Shown: positions 44,684 through 53,291, numbered from the stretch's first letter. The stretch is 64,000 nucleotides of DNA from Stieleria sedimenti (GCF_025060895.1 NZ_JANZKV010000042.1:143852-207851), one strand, 5' to 3'. Made by a program: numbers and translations. Notes: a model not told the origin generated them from the sequence alone.

Positions 44684-44973
44684 AAGTCTATCTTGACGAT
44701 GAAAGAGAAACGCCGGAAGGTTGGACTCGGGTTTATTGGCCGGATGACGCAATCGAACTATTGCGAACAGGTCAGGTGACCGAGATCAGCCTCGACCACG
44801 ATCTGGGAGACGACAACCGCGGCACCGGCTACGACGTGGTCAAATGGATCGAAGAGCAAGTTGCGACGAACCATTTCGTACCGCCCAAGATCAAGGTTCA
44901 TTCGGCCAACATTTCTGCTCGCCAAAAAATGGAACTGGGGATTGCGTCGATCCATCGTCTGGCTTGTCGCTAG
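44680..44973 (+). CDS. Cyclic-phosphate-processing receiver domain (cREC) protein
   Basis: A 97-residue receiver-fold protein: MKVYLDDERETPEGW, then TRVYWPDDAIELLRTG, EISLDHDLGDDNRGTGYDV, VHSANISARQKME. This is the cREC family, a stand-alone receiver-like domain predicted by comparative genomics to process 2',3'-cyclic phosphate ends in RNA repair. The Asp cluster DD/DHDLGDD would bind metal. Its ATG overlaps the metallophosphoesterase stop, which supports a joint role in nucleotide or RNA-end processing. Activity is predicted, not demonstrated here. Confidence 0.82.
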   Translation: MKVYLDDERETPEGWTRVYWPDDAIELLRTGQVTEISLDHDLGDDNRGTGYDVVKWIEEQVATNHFVPPKIKVHSANISARQKMELGIASIHRLACR

Positions 44974-45045
44974 AATTGGTGATTGACATACGAAGCCAGG
45001 CTGAGTGCGAACGGCGAGAAGTGGCTGAGTCGGCAGGAAAACGGA

Positions 45046-46461
45046 ATGAATGAAAGCCTAAATGAACTTCGAACTATCACTATTCACGCCCTCTGGCGTG
45101 GGTTTGCATCTCCACCGACGACATCGAATCGGCTCCTGATTTCAAGGGACTCACAAAAGGGCTTCGTCGCACAGGACGAAATCAATGAAGAGTATTTCAC
45201 GATCAGCGGTGCTATCGTTCAGGATCTTCTAGAGTCGTTATTAGTCGACTGTGAGGAACCTGATGCAAAGATGCTTGGCCGCTCAGACGAAGAGGTCCAG
45301 TGGCACTTCGGCGGCTGCACCACTGACGACTATCCTCAAGTGCGGGTTGAAATCTGTTTCGAGAACGAGCAGATCGTTTTAGAAACAACTTCAAACCACG
45401 TTCATCTTCTTCCCTGGACCATCCACGCTGCTGACGAGGTCGAATCGTTCAATCCCGCGATCAGCAAATCACTTGCTCTGATGATGCCATCGAAGTTTCT
45501 GTTTCGCGAACGCTTGCTCACTGGTGAAAATATGTGGGAAGCAGAATCCGAAATGAGAGCCGCAATACGTAGGCAGAATGAAGAGGAGACTCCGTCAGCT
45601 GGAGAACTCTCGTACGAGGAGAGTCGGGCGAAAGTGGATGATTTGCTGCAAGACTTGCTTGATAAGATGAGCAACGGAGAAGAGGTTGAATTTCAGGGCA
45701 GCAGTCGCGAGTACACAGCGAATCAGTTGAGGCGATTGTCACTGGATGAACTAAATCAACTGCGTGCTGACGGATTCGATCTTTCGACGAGTGACGAAAC
45801 CGGGCAGACTGCATTGATGCTGTCTGCATTCCCACCGTTCCATGTCGAGCAGTTCGAAAAGCTGGTCGCCGCCGGTGCGGATGTGAATGCGAAACGCACC
45901 GATGGGCTAACGGGGCTCATGCTCGCGGCAGCTGGCCACATGGTGGATGGCGTCGCTCACTGGATTGCAGCAGGTGCTGATGTAAATCTTCGTGGCCCCG
46001 ACGGTTGCACCGCCTTGATGCTCGGGGCGCGATGCCGACCCATCGTTGCCGCATTGTTGGACGCGGGAGCAGAAGCGGGACTAGTCGATAGCGATGGCGA
46101 TTCTGCCATAGATTACGCAATTCAGGATATTTCGATTTTGCGAGCAAAGAGTCGCCTTGATGCTCTAGAACTCCTGATCCAGCGAGTGAGCAGCAAACAT
46201 CCAGAAATGGTCGAACACAGTCTCGAGAATGCACGAAAGATGGCGAGAAAAGTTCGTGTGGAGACGAGCATACTTTATTCGCTGAATCGGCAGCCCATGT
46301 CAAAAAACGTTGCTGACGCAAGAATGAAAGTGGGGGATCGACCGAGTGAACATTATCTCAAAGACCTTGCCGATTGCATTGACCTGGAGATCACTGAAAT
46401 CGAATTAGCTGATCGGATCGTCGCAATCATTGAAAATGGACTCGAAACGAAGAATGAATAG
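45046..46461 (+). CDS. Ankyrin-repeat protein
   Basis: A 471-residue protein. ATG 45046 (AGGA about eight bases upstream) is preferred to an in-frame TTG at 44983. The N-terminal 200 residues are a globular domain of unknown type. From about residue 235 there are ankyrin repeats (DETGQTALMLSAFPP, VAAGADVNAKRTDGLTGLML, AAGADVNLRGPDGCTALML, LDAGAEAGLVDSDGDSAIDY), and the last 100 residues are helical. A protein-binding role is likely. It follows the cREC gene by 72 bases on the same strand. Confidence 0.8.
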   Translation: MNESLNELRTITIHALWRGFASPPTTSNRLLISRDSQKGFVAQDEINEEYFTISGAIVQDLLESLLVDCEEPDAKMLGRSDEEVQWHFGGCTTDDYPQVRVEICFENEQIVLETTSNHVHLLPWTIHAADEVESFNPAISKSLALMMPSKFLFRERLLTGENMWEAESEMRAAIRRQNEEETPSAGELSYEESRAKVDDLLQDLLDKMSNGEEVEFQGSSREYTANQLRRLSLDELNQLRADGFDLSTSDETGQTALMLSAFPPFHVEQFEKLVAAGADVNAKRTDGLTGLMLAAAGHMVDGVAHWIAAGADVNLRGPDGCTALMLGARCRPIVAALLDAGAEAGLVDSDGDSAIDYAIQDISILRAKSRLDALELLIQRVSSKHPEMVEHSLENARKMARKVRVETSILYSLNRQPMSKNVADARMKVGDRPSEHYLKDLADCIDLEITEIELADRIVAIIENGLETKNE

Positions 46462-46550
46462 CCCTCCTGGCGGTCGACGCGTGTCTTAAGAAATGAAGAT
46501 TTGGACGCTTCGATGAACGCAATCATCGAGAAACAAGCGGACAGCGTCTG

Positions 46551-46901
46551 ATGGCCAATCGAATCAACGTCTTGTTCGTTTGCAGCAAGAATCAGTGGCG
46601 AAGTCCGACGGCCGAAGCAGTCTATCGTGACGATCCGCGAGTGTCGGTTCGATCTCGAGGTACAGCAAAGTCCGCGAGGCAGACGATTCACGCTGCCGAT
46701 CTTGCTTGGGCGGATTTAGTTTTGGTGATGGAGGACAAACATCGTCATCGTTTGCTCGCAGACTTCCCGGGCGATACCAAGTATCTGCCCATCCAAGTCT
46801 TGCATATTCCCGACGACTACCAGTTCATGGACCCTGAGTTGGTAGAATTGATCCGTTTCTCTGCCGAGCCATTCATTGAAGCGGCAGCTACGAAGGCTTG
46901 A
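46551..46901 (+). CDS. Low-molecular-weight tyrosine-phosphatase-like protein (COG4551 type)
   Basis: A 116-residue protein with the P-loop VLFVCSKNQWRSPTAEA (C-x5-R-S) and a late Asp in VLHIPDDYQFMD as general acid candidate. It is shorter than classic LMW-PTPs and matches the small predicted phosphatase family COG4551. The 3' end overlaps the convergent macro-domain gene by 14 bases. In this neighbourhood a role on phosphorylated nucleotides or protein-linked phosphate is as likely as tyrosine phosphate. Confidence 0.85.
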   Translation: MANRINVLFVCSKNQWRSPTAEAVYRDDPRVSVRSRGTAKSARQTIHAADLAWADLVLVMEDKHRHRLLADFPGDTKYLPIQVLHIPDDYQFMDPELVELIRFSAEPFIEAAATKA

Positions 46902-47346
46902 ACACAACCAACGTGTGGTCTTCTCCATCAAGCTCATCATTGATGATCGAACTGATTGTATCCCAATCACCACCAGCCAAACCGGCACCGAGCATCGGGT
47001 ATCCGATTCGTTTACCCTTGAAGTCGGATCTGATCTTGCCAAACACCTCTCGGATCGCGTCGTAGTCGGCTTTTACGCCGGCACCACGGTAGTTGAACTG
47101 CGTGTATGCGTTTACGACGGTGAGTTGATGATCGTCGATCGATACTTCGGCTGATGAAAACGAGCCTAATTTCTCACGGTTCCCTTTCTCGGTTGCCAAA
47201 TCTGCTTCATACGCGGCTGGGAATTGGTCGCGGATTGCCTTTGCGATGCCTGCCCCCATCGTGCAAAAACAATTGCATCCGTGAATGATCACGTCGAAAT
47301 GGCCCTTTCCAGCAAGTTCCAGTAGGTCACCTTCGATCTTGTTCAC
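46888..47346 (-). CDS. Macro-domain ADP-ribose-processing protein
   Basis: A 152-residue single macro domain: VIIHGCNCFCTMGAGIAKAI (the ligand loop, with Asn and GAGIA), VVNAYTQFNYRG, RIGYPMLGAGLAGGDW (second loop GAGLAGG). Such domains bind or hydrolyse ADP-ribose, ADP-ribose-1''-phosphate or O-acyl-ADP-ribose. It has a GTG start overlapping the stop of the ATP-grasp gene (GTGA), so both are translated together. The cyclic-phosphate and PARG genes nearby suggest RNA-splicing or ADP-ribose by-product clearance. Confidence 0.9.
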   Translation of the reverse strand: MNKIEGDLLELAGKGHFDVIIHGCNCFCTMGAGIAKAIRDQFPAAYEADLATEKGNREKLGSFSSAEVSIDDHQLTVVNAYTQFNYRGAGVKADYDAIREVFGKIRSDFKGKRIGYPMLGAGLAGGDWDTISSIINDELDGEDHTLVVFKPS

Positions 47347-48170
47347 AATTCCACACTCCTTATGGCATGATCAGACACAGCTTTCACGATGGCTTGGGAA
47401 TCACAGCCGTAAAAGTCGGCACCTCCAAACGGATTCAGCTCGAGTAGACGGCATTTATCGTCCACCTCGCAAATGTCCAGGACGTAGACCGGCGATGGCG
47501 GTTCCATGGAGCATGCGATCTCCGCGGCCAATTCGCGAGCCCTTGAGTTCTCGCTTGCTGCCGATGGACTTCGTGTTTCCGCGTTATAGCCGCTGCCAGC
47601 AATCACTTGTCTATCAGCGACAACAAAACGCCACTCGCGTCCAACGTTGGCGACCGGTGCGACAATGACGGGAAGCGTTTCGTCTTCGTAGTAAAACCCA
47701 TGGTCGAGTGCCTTGAGGGAAATCGAATCTATATCGAGCACGCGACCACTGAATGGTTTCAGTGGGCTGTCTGGTCGAACGAAAACACGATCATTGCAGC
47801 CAATCGAGCTTGCGACGTCGGCAGCATTGGCGACTAAATCATTCGCCGGCACACACCGCCAGTCGCGATGCAGCAACCACTTGCGTGCTCTCGGATACCA
47901 AGCTGTGCAGCAAAAGTCGTTCACTGGACAAAATGAGCCGGGAGACCAATTCGCCTTCATCTCAATGACAGCCGCATTGCCGAGTGACCCATGGAAAACA
48001 ACCGGTGTCTGCGCATCGAACTTGGGTGGTTCGTCCAGCCACCAATCATCCCGTGACTCAACGATGCGATGCCCAGCATCATTGATCGCCCGCCGCAGCC
48101 TTGAGTGGGAAATAGGGAACACTTCGGATTCAAGAATCCAGACTATCGATGTCACAGTTAGTCTCGCCAC
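47343..48170 (-). CDS. DUF4343-type ATP-grasp ligase
   Basis: A 275-residue ATP-grasp protein. DRVFVRPDSPLKPFSGRVLD gives the ATP-binding Arg/Lys strand, VANVGREWRFVVADRQVIAG the central part, and VYVLDICEVDDKCRLLELNP, then FGGADFYG, the Mg-ATP-binding Glu/Asn strand. From memory, DUF4343 belongs to the R2K clade, which includes the eukaryotic eIF2-gamma chaperone CDC123, and is predicted to modify proteins or peptides. GTG start at 48170. It is followed by the coupled macro-domain gene and preceded, 87 bases upstream, by an EF-Tu gene on the same strand. Confidence 0.75.
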   Translation of the reverse strand: MARLTVTSIVWILESEVFPISHSRLRRAINDAGHRIVESRDDWWLDEPPKFDAQTPVVFHGSLGNAAVIEMKANWSPGSFCPVNDFCCTAWYPRARKWLLHRDWRCVPANDLVANAADVASSIGCNDRVFVRPDSPLKPFSGRVLDIDSISLKALDHGFYYEDETLPVIVAPVANVGREWRFVVADRQVIAGSGYNAETRSPSAASENSRARELAAEIACSMEPPSPVYVLDICEVDDKCRLLELNPFGGADFYGCDSQAIVKAVSDHAIRSVEL

Positions 48171-48194
48171 GGAACGAATACTTCAGAAGAACCC

Positions 48195-48230
48195 AAAACG
48201 CCCGCGACGGATCTCTCCGCCGCGAGCGTT
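48195..48230 (-). terminator. Terminator of the EF-Tu gene
   Basis: On the minus strand CGCTCGCGGCGGA-GAGA-TCCGTCGCGGGCG is followed by TTTT. It separates EF-Tu from the ATP-grasp gene, so the latter probably needs its own promoter or read-through. Confidence 0.65.
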
Positions 48231-48257
48231 GTGCAATGCTACCCAATTGTCGCCGAT

Positions 48258-49460
48258 CTAGCCGACCACGCGTGTCACCACGCCCGATCCGACGGTCCTA
48301 CCGCCTTCTCGGATGGCGAAGCGGTCACCGTCAGCGACCGCGATCGGTTGCTTCAGCGTGACTTTCAACTGCACGCCGTCGCCGGGCATCGCCATGTCGA
48401 CTCCGCCCATCACGTTTGCGCTGCCGGTCACATTTGTGGTTCGGAAGAAGAACTGAGGGGCATAGCCGTCAAAGAACGGCGTGTGCCGTCCTCCTTCCTC
48501 TTTCTTCAACACGTACACTTCGGCCTCGAATTCGTGATGCGGTGTCAATGTTCCCGCCTTCGCCAAAACTTGACCTTTGGTGATCTCGTTGTGAGCCGTC
48601 TTGCGAAGCAACACACCAACGTTGTCACCAGCATTTCCGACCTCCAAGACTTCGCCGAACGATTCCACTTGCGTGATCACGTCCGTCGCGGTCGCGGATT
48701 TCAGTCCGAGGATCTCGACGCTGTCACCGGCGCGAACCATTCCCTGCTCGATCTTACCAGTCACGACGGTGCCGCGGCCAGCAATCGAGTAGACGTTCTC
48801 AATTGGCATCAAGAACGGCTTGTCGAAAAGACGAACGGGATCGGGAATCCATCGGTCCAGAGCATCCAGCAACTGCTCAATGCACTCGATTGCCTTCGGA
48901 TTCGTGGGGTCGTCATGAGCTTGCTTGGCCGAACCACGAATGACCGGAGTCTTTTCGCCGTCGTAACCGTACTCGCTGAGCAACTCGCGCAAATCCAGTT
49001 CGACCAGCTCGAGCAATTCGGCGTCTTCGACCAAGTCGCACTTATTCATGAACACGACCAAGTGCGGCACGCCGACTTGTCGGGCAAGCAACAAGTGTTC
49101 ACGAGTCTGCGGCATCGGACCATCAGCCGCAGACACCAACAACACAGCGCCGTCCATTTGAGCCGCACCGGTGATCATGTTCTTGATGTAGTCGGCGTGA
49201 CCGGGACAGTCGATGTGGGCGTAGCTTCGGCCAGCGGTCTCGTACTTCACGTGCGAAGCGATCACGGTCACGGTCTTGTTCTTGTCACGAACAATGCCGC
49301 CTTTGGCGATCGATTCGTACGACTTGTACTTGGCCAGTCCCTTCTCGGATTGCACACGCAACAGGGCAGAAGTCAATGTCGTTTTGCCGTGGTCGATGTG
49401 ACCGATCGTGCCGACGTTGACCGACACCTTGCCATTTCGCGTCATTTCATTTTGAACCAT
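48258..49460 (-). CDS. tuf: Stand-alone translation elongation factor Tu (EF-Tu)
   Basis: A 400-residue EF-Tu. ATG 49460 has AAGGAG about ten bases upstream. G1 GHIDHGKT, G3 DCPGH, G4 NKCD and G5 RGSAK are present, as are domains 2 and 3 ([35 protein letters not shown]). Switch I reads [20 protein letters not shown], so the usual ERGITI is replaced but the Mg-coordinating Thr is kept; from memory, similar changes occur in planctomycete EF-Tu. No rpsL, rpsG, fusA, rpsJ or tRNA neighbours, and it sits among RNA-repair-like genes, which suggests a second copy. It may be the only EF-Tu; the window cannot tell. Confidence 0.92.
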   Translation of the reverse strand: MVQNEMTRNGKVSVNVGTIGHIDHGKTTLTSALLRVQSEKGLAKYKSYESIAKGGIVRDKNKTVTVIASHVKYETAGRSYAHIDCPGHADYIKNMITGAAQMDGAVLLVSAADGPMPQTREHLLLARQVGVPHLVVFMNKCDLVEDAELLELVELDLRELLSEYGYDGEKTPVIRGSAKQAHDDPTNPKAIECIEQLLDALDRWIPDPVRLFDKPFLMPIENVYSIAGRGTVVTGKIEQGMVRAGDSVEILGLKSATATDVITQVESFGEVLEVGNAGDNVGVLLRKTAHNEITKGQVLAKAGTLTPHHEFEAEVYVLKKEEGGRHTPFFDGYAPQFFFRTTNVTGSANVMGGVDMAMPGDGVQLKVTLKQPIAVADGDRFAIREGGRTVGSGVVTRVVG

Positions 49461-49610
49461 AGCTCGCGAACTCCTTGGTAGAGGAAACGTTTCGCACCGA
49501 TCGCCAGCGGCCGAGGTGAGCAGCCTCGGCAACCTTTTTGCCCTGCGTGAGCGCCAGATGAACGGGAACGAAGAAACAGGAAAACGCCGTCAATCACAAA
49601 CCGACAATCC

Positions 49611-49648
49611 ACAAAAAAAGCCCGCCAAGTGAATCACCGGGCGGGCTT
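49611..49648 (-). terminator. Terminator of the RlaP-like gene pair
   Basis: On the minus strand AAGCCCGCC...GGCGGGCTT is followed by a run of seven T. It ends transcripts of the two nucleotidyltransferase genes before EF-Tu. Confidence 0.75.
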
Positions 49649-49819
49649 TGCGAATCGTTTTGAACTTAGACTTCAACCACGACGCACCATCCCCGCCTCG
49701 CCGTCGAATGACGAGTCGGTCGTTGATGATGTTGATGTTGTGGTGAAAGTAGTCATTGGGTTTCCAAAATTGACGGACCGAAGCAGAGACACCTATGGGT
49801 GAAACTGGTTCGCCTTTTT

Positions 49820-49878
49820 TCGTAGTGGACGAGGCGACGAGTCCCAGCGTAAGGGATTCGTCGCCTCATCCACTACGA
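49820..49878. repeat. REP-like inverted repeat
   Basis: CGTAGTGGACGAGGCGACGA and TCGTCGCCTCATCCACTACG are near-perfect inverted arms around AGTCCCAGCGTAAGGGAT, giving a 59-bp cruciform-capable unit right at the 3' end of the nucleotidyltransferase gene at 49881. From memory this resembles repeats dispersed in Rhodopirellula genomes. No transposase is adjacent. Confidence 0.7.
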
Positions 49879-49880
49879 TT

Positions 49881-50645
49881 TCACCGCAACCGCAGCCGAA
49901 CCAGTAGATGGTTCAGTTCATTTCGAGCCGATGGCATCTCGGGAAGCTTGGAGGCTTCGTAGGCCGACACGAGTTCCGCGGTGAGTCGCTCGTATTCGCG
50001 GGTGTGGAAATCCAGATCGGCGGCTTGAAGCGTGCCTTTCTCGGATCCAGAACGCTTGCGGTCCACGAGTTCATCGATGTACGAGAGCTTCGCCGACTCG
50101 TTCAGTGTGATAAGGTTGGCTTCCACCTCGCCGGTGCGAATCAGGTGAATCCCCGTCAGCAGCACGCGATAGACGTACAGCAGCGGCTTGACCCGCGGTG
50201 GTGCCTCCTTGGCAAAGAGCTTCCACTGGGTCGCGGCAAATCCGAGATAGTGATGTGCGTGGTGACGCGTGATGCAGTTTCTGGCGATCGACTTAAGTTC
50301 CTCGTGCTCGGGAGTGCTGTACACCACCAGCTGCGAGAAGATTTGCTCAAGCACGTACCCGTTCCGCTTCAGCATCAATCGAAAAAACTTTTCTGCGTCG
50401 TGGGTGACGAGATCGATTTCCAGACCGTCGTAGATACCCTCTTTCTCTACCGTTTGATCGCCCTCATCGAGTCCGACGACGGTCTCCAGCGGCAGCATGT
50501 GAACGCCGCGAAGATCGAAGTCGGAATCGGGTGAAGGGAATCCGTAGAGGTGCGCACCGCTGATGGTCGCGAACAGCAGTGGGTACGGATGCGACTTGAC
50601 GTGTTGCATCATCTTCGAATGGTCAATTGTGCTGGCATCGGTCAT
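49881..50645 (-). CDS. RlaP-like nucleotidyltransferase (COG3541), second of a coupled pair
   Basis: A 254-residue Pol-beta-superfamily nucleotidyltransferase: ISGAHLYGFPSPDSDFDLRG carries the G-S-like loop and the DxD pair, and GLEIDLVTHDAEKFF the third acidic residue. The helical C-terminal half (LLYVYRVLLTGIHLIRTGEV) is family-typical. I associate this family with RlaP (PF10127), linked to RNA repair by gene neighbourhood. Its ATG overlaps the stop of the upstream paralog as ATGA. Substrate unknown, probably RNA or protein nucleotidylation. Confidence 0.85.
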   Translation of the reverse strand: MTDASTIDHSKMMQHVKSHPYPLLFATISGAHLYGFPSPDSDFDLRGVHMLPLETVVGLDEGDQTVEKEGIYDGLEIDLVTHDAEKFFRLMLKRNGYVLEQIFSQLVVYSTPEHEELKSIARNCITRHHAHHYLGFAATQWKLFAKEAPPRVKPLLYVYRVLLTGIHLIRTGEVEANLITLNESAKLSYIDELVDRKRSGSEKGTLQAADLDFHTREYERLTAELVSAYEASKLPEMPSARNELNHLLVRLRLR

Positions 50646-51577
50646 GGTAATGACTCCTCCATCGCTCGCCGGCGTGCATCGACCAGGAATGCGTTGGCAC
50701 GCTCATAGTCGGGACGGTCCGGGAGCTTGGTTGTTTTGAACGCAGACTCAAAATCGCTTTGCAGTTCCTTCCGCCACGAGTCTGCTTCGGCGAACGGCAT
50801 CTCACCTCGTTTGATCGTCAACAATCGGTCACGCTTGCTGCCGACATCCACCATCATCTCACCTGAACGCAAGACATGGGTTCCAGACAGAAGCAACCGA
50901 ATCAAGTGCATCACGTGCTTCCACTTCACTCGCCCCTGATTCCGGATGTCGGCTTGCATCTTTTTGAACTGTGATGCCACGTATCCGGAGAACGTCTGGA
51001 AGATAAGCTTCGAGAGGAACGCAGCTCGCATCTCGAGCAGTTCTTCGCCAAGCGGAGTCGCCGACTCAACGATTGGGGAATAGAGGCACTCGAGCACATT
51101 CGGGTTCGCCTTTAACGCGAGCACAATGAACTTTTGTAGTTCCCAGTAAACCTCTTGAGTCTCGTCGTTCTCCAATTGCTCGGGAACGCCGAATAGCGAC
51201 CAATGCAAGTCGGCGTTCGGTAGGTAGATCCCGCGGCGGTCGGTATCCGATGCTTCGTCATCCAGTCCGTAAGCTCGTGAGCCGATCACGCAGCGGTAGA
51301 TGACGCGATCGTACAAGCCCGAACTCATCAGCGGCGCATCGTTGTCGCGGATGCTATTGGATTTGAACTCCGCCAGCCGAACGAGTTGGTCGTGATGGAT
51401 CGGAGCCTCGAAGCCGTCACTGAACTTCACGCGGTAGGCGTGTGTGCGATCGACTGGCGACCGGACGATCACACCGACAGCGCCCGCCGGGTGCGCAATG
51501 CGATCGTTGGCCGCCATGACATCCTTTTGAGCGACCACCTGCGTGCCGACACTGTAGATAAGTGATTGTTCCGTCAC
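50642..51577 (-). CDS. RlaP-like nucleotidyltransferase (COG3541), first of a coupled pair
   Basis: A 311-residue paralog of the next gene. An N-terminal 75-residue beta-rich extension (GAVGVIVRSPVDRTHAYRVK) precedes the NTase core VIGSRAYGLDDEASDTDRRG with the DxD at SDTD. The C-terminal helical domain follows (KWKHVMHLIRLLLSGTHVL), like its partner. The two catalytic subunits differ outside the core, hinting at a heterodimer or sequential reactions. Divergent from the PARG gene, 170 bases away. Confidence 0.85.
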   Translation of the reverse strand: MTEQSLIYSVGTQVVAQKDVMAANDRIAHPAGAVGVIVRSPVDRTHAYRVKFSDGFEAPIHHDQLVRLAEFKSNSIRDNDAPLMSSGLYDRVIYRCVIGSRAYGLDDEASDTDRRGIYLPNADLHWSLFGVPEQLENDETQEVYWELQKFIVLALKANPNVLECLYSPIVESATPLGEELLEMRAAFLSKLIFQTFSGYVASQFKKMQADIRNQGRVKWKHVMHLIRLLLSGTHVLRSGEMMVDVGSKRDRLLTIKRGEMPFAEADSWRKELQSDFESAFKTTKLPDRPDYERANAFLVDARRRAMEESLP

Positions 51578-51747
51578 CGAAGTGCTTCCGTTAAAATCGA
51601 TTTCGATAAAGTCTCTGCCAACAAAATTGATTGGACGACACTATAGAGACAGATTTTAGCTGGATTGGTTCTGCCGGAGCGAACCGAAACACCAAAGCAC
51701 GTGTCCTGTCATGATTTAAAGGAGGATCCCGCAAGGAAGAGTTCAAC

Positions 51748-52557
51748 ATGACACTGAAACAACTCGCACAAGAAACGCTCGACCTGGTCGAGGCGGGCGA
51801 ATACCAGGCGGACGGTCTGACCGTGAAGTTTGCCGAGCAGCAAGAGTCGGCCGTCCGTGGCACACTTCTTTACAGACCCGATGAAATCGCGTCACTAACG
51901 CCGTTGCCAGCCGACCAAAACCAAACGATTCGCGTGGTGGACGGGACGACTCAAGTCGTTTCCCAGACCTTGGCCGAACATGGCGAAGTTACGCTGTTGA
52001 ACTTCGCATCGGCCCGCAACCCTGGAGGCGGATTTTTGAATGGTGCAAAGGCGCAGGAAGAGGATCTGTGTCGCTGCAGCGGTTTGTATCCGTGTTTGAT
52101 CCAGTGCATGGATTACTACGAGTCCAATCGTGCTCAATCATCGCTGCTCTACACCGACCACATGATCTTCAGTCCGTCGGTTCCATTCTTCAAGACACGC
52201 GGCACCGGCGACTTGCTTGCCGAGCCGTTCTTTGCCTCGGTGATCACCGCTCCGGCGCCGAACAGTGGACCGTTCCTGCGAGGCAACCCCGACGCTACCG
52301 AAGAGCTCGAGCAAACGTTCGAGCGACGCTGGCGGAATGTGCTACGCATCTCACGAGACCAGGGTGTAAAGCGTTTGCTCCTAGGTGCATGGGGATGCGG
52401 CGCTTTCGGAGGTGATCCTGTGATGGCTTCAAGGACGGCGAAGTCGGCGATCGAGAAGGACGGAGGCGGAATCGACGAAATCGTATTCGCGATTCCTGGC
52501 AAAGGCCGTCAGAGCAAAGCCAACCTGGATGCGTTTCGCGATACCTTCGGTCTCTAG
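51748..52557 (+). CDS. Microbial-type poly(ADP-ribose) glycohydrolase (TIGR02452/DUF2263)
   Basis: A 269-residue macro-fold PARG. The catalytic loop is clear: LLNFASARNPGGGFLNG followed by AKAQEEDLCR, that is GGG-x6-QEE. LLLGAWGCGAFGG is the second ligand loop. Such enzymes remove ADP-ribose units from proteins or nucleic acids. Followed after 24 bases by a DEDDh exonuclease on the same strand. With the macro-domain gene at 46888 it gives two ADP-ribose enzymes within 5 kb. Confidence 0.9.
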   Translation: MTLKQLAQETLDLVEAGEYQADGLTVKFAEQQESAVRGTLLYRPDEIASLTPLPADQNQTIRVVDGTTQVVSQTLAEHGEVTLLNFASARNPGGGFLNGAKAQEEDLCRCSGLYPCLIQCMDYYESNRAQSSLLYTDHMIFSPSVPFFKTRGTGDLLAEPFFASVITAPAPNSGPFLRGNPDATEELEQTFERRWRNVLRISRDQGVKRLLLGAWGCGAFGGDPVMASRTAKSAIEKDGGGIDEIVFAIPGKGRQSKANLDAFRDTFGL

Positions 52558-52581
52558 TAATCACACAACAAGGAAGAACAG

Positions 52582-53145
52582 ATGGCAAGAAAACTAGATC
52601 AGATTTTGGTGGTCGACGTTGAGTCGACGTGTTGGGATGGCCCGCCGCCGGAAGGCGAAGAGAGCGAGATCATTGAGATCGGTTTGTGCGTGGTCGATGT
52701 TGGCAAACTCGAGCGACTGAGCAAGCACAGCCTCCTCGTCCGTCCCGAGCGATCCACGATCAGTCCGTTCTGTACAGAACTCACAACACTGACGCCCGAC
52801 ATGTTTGAGTCTGCCGGCTCACTCCGCGACGCGGTTAAACGATTGAAGCAGGAGTTCGATTCGAAAGACCGACTGTGGGCCAGCTGGGGCGACTACGACC
52901 GTCGCCAGTTCGAGCGATTTTGTTCGGCGGCAGGCGTGGGTTATCCCTTTGGAATCACCCATCTCAACGTCAAATCGCTATTCGCGGTTTCGCACGGTCT
53001 GAAACACGAGGTCGGTCTCGACGGCGCGTACGAGATGCTGAACTTTCCGATGGAAGGCACCCACCACCGGGGAGACGACGACGCCTGGAACATCGCTGGG
53101 ATTCTTTGCCGGTTGCTCGGCGCCGCGAGAGCTACGAAGCCATAG
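52582..53145 (+). CDS. DEDDh 3'-5' exonuclease (ERI1/KapD-like)
   Basis: A 187-residue exonuclease: ILVVDVESTCW gives the first Asp-Glu pair, SWGDYDRRQFERF the second Asp motif, and HHRGDDDAWNIAGILCR the His and last Asp (HxGxDDAxNIA). ERI1/KapD-type enzymes trim RNA 3' ends or ssDNA. It follows the PARG gene, suggesting removal of modified RNA termini. Confidence 0.9.
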   Translation: MARKLDQILVVDVESTCWDGPPPEGEESEIIEIGLCVVDVGKLERLSKHSLLVRPERSTISPFCTELTTLTPDMFESAGSLRDAVKRLKQEFDSKDRLWASWGDYDRRQFERFCSAAGVGYPFGITHLNVKSLFAVSHGLKHEVGLDGAYEMLNFPMEGTHHRGDDDAWNIAGILCRLLGAARATKP

Positions 53146-53291
53146 CCGCAAGTTCGACGAATCCCGTTCGTCGGCCCGGGCGTGAACCGGGTAGGTAAGT
53201 CTCGTTGGCTGTTAACTTCTTCTCCGTTGGCTTTGGCTGGGCGAGCATCGCAGGCACTTGGCGCGGATTGTTTCCAATTGAGGAGCATTCT

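Larger units (their letters stand above)
49461..49880. other. 420-base regulatory spacer (terminator and large inverted repeat)
   Basis: No gene. It contains a strong minus-strand terminator (49611-49648), a promoter region for EF-Tu, and a 59-bp inverted repeat (49820-49878). Confidence 0.6.

Noticed and set aside
48258..49460. Loss of the ERGITI switch I block as proof of a non-canonical EF-Tu
   Set aside because: From memory, planctomycete EF-Tu proteins share a similar change, so it cannot by itself mark a specialised paralog.
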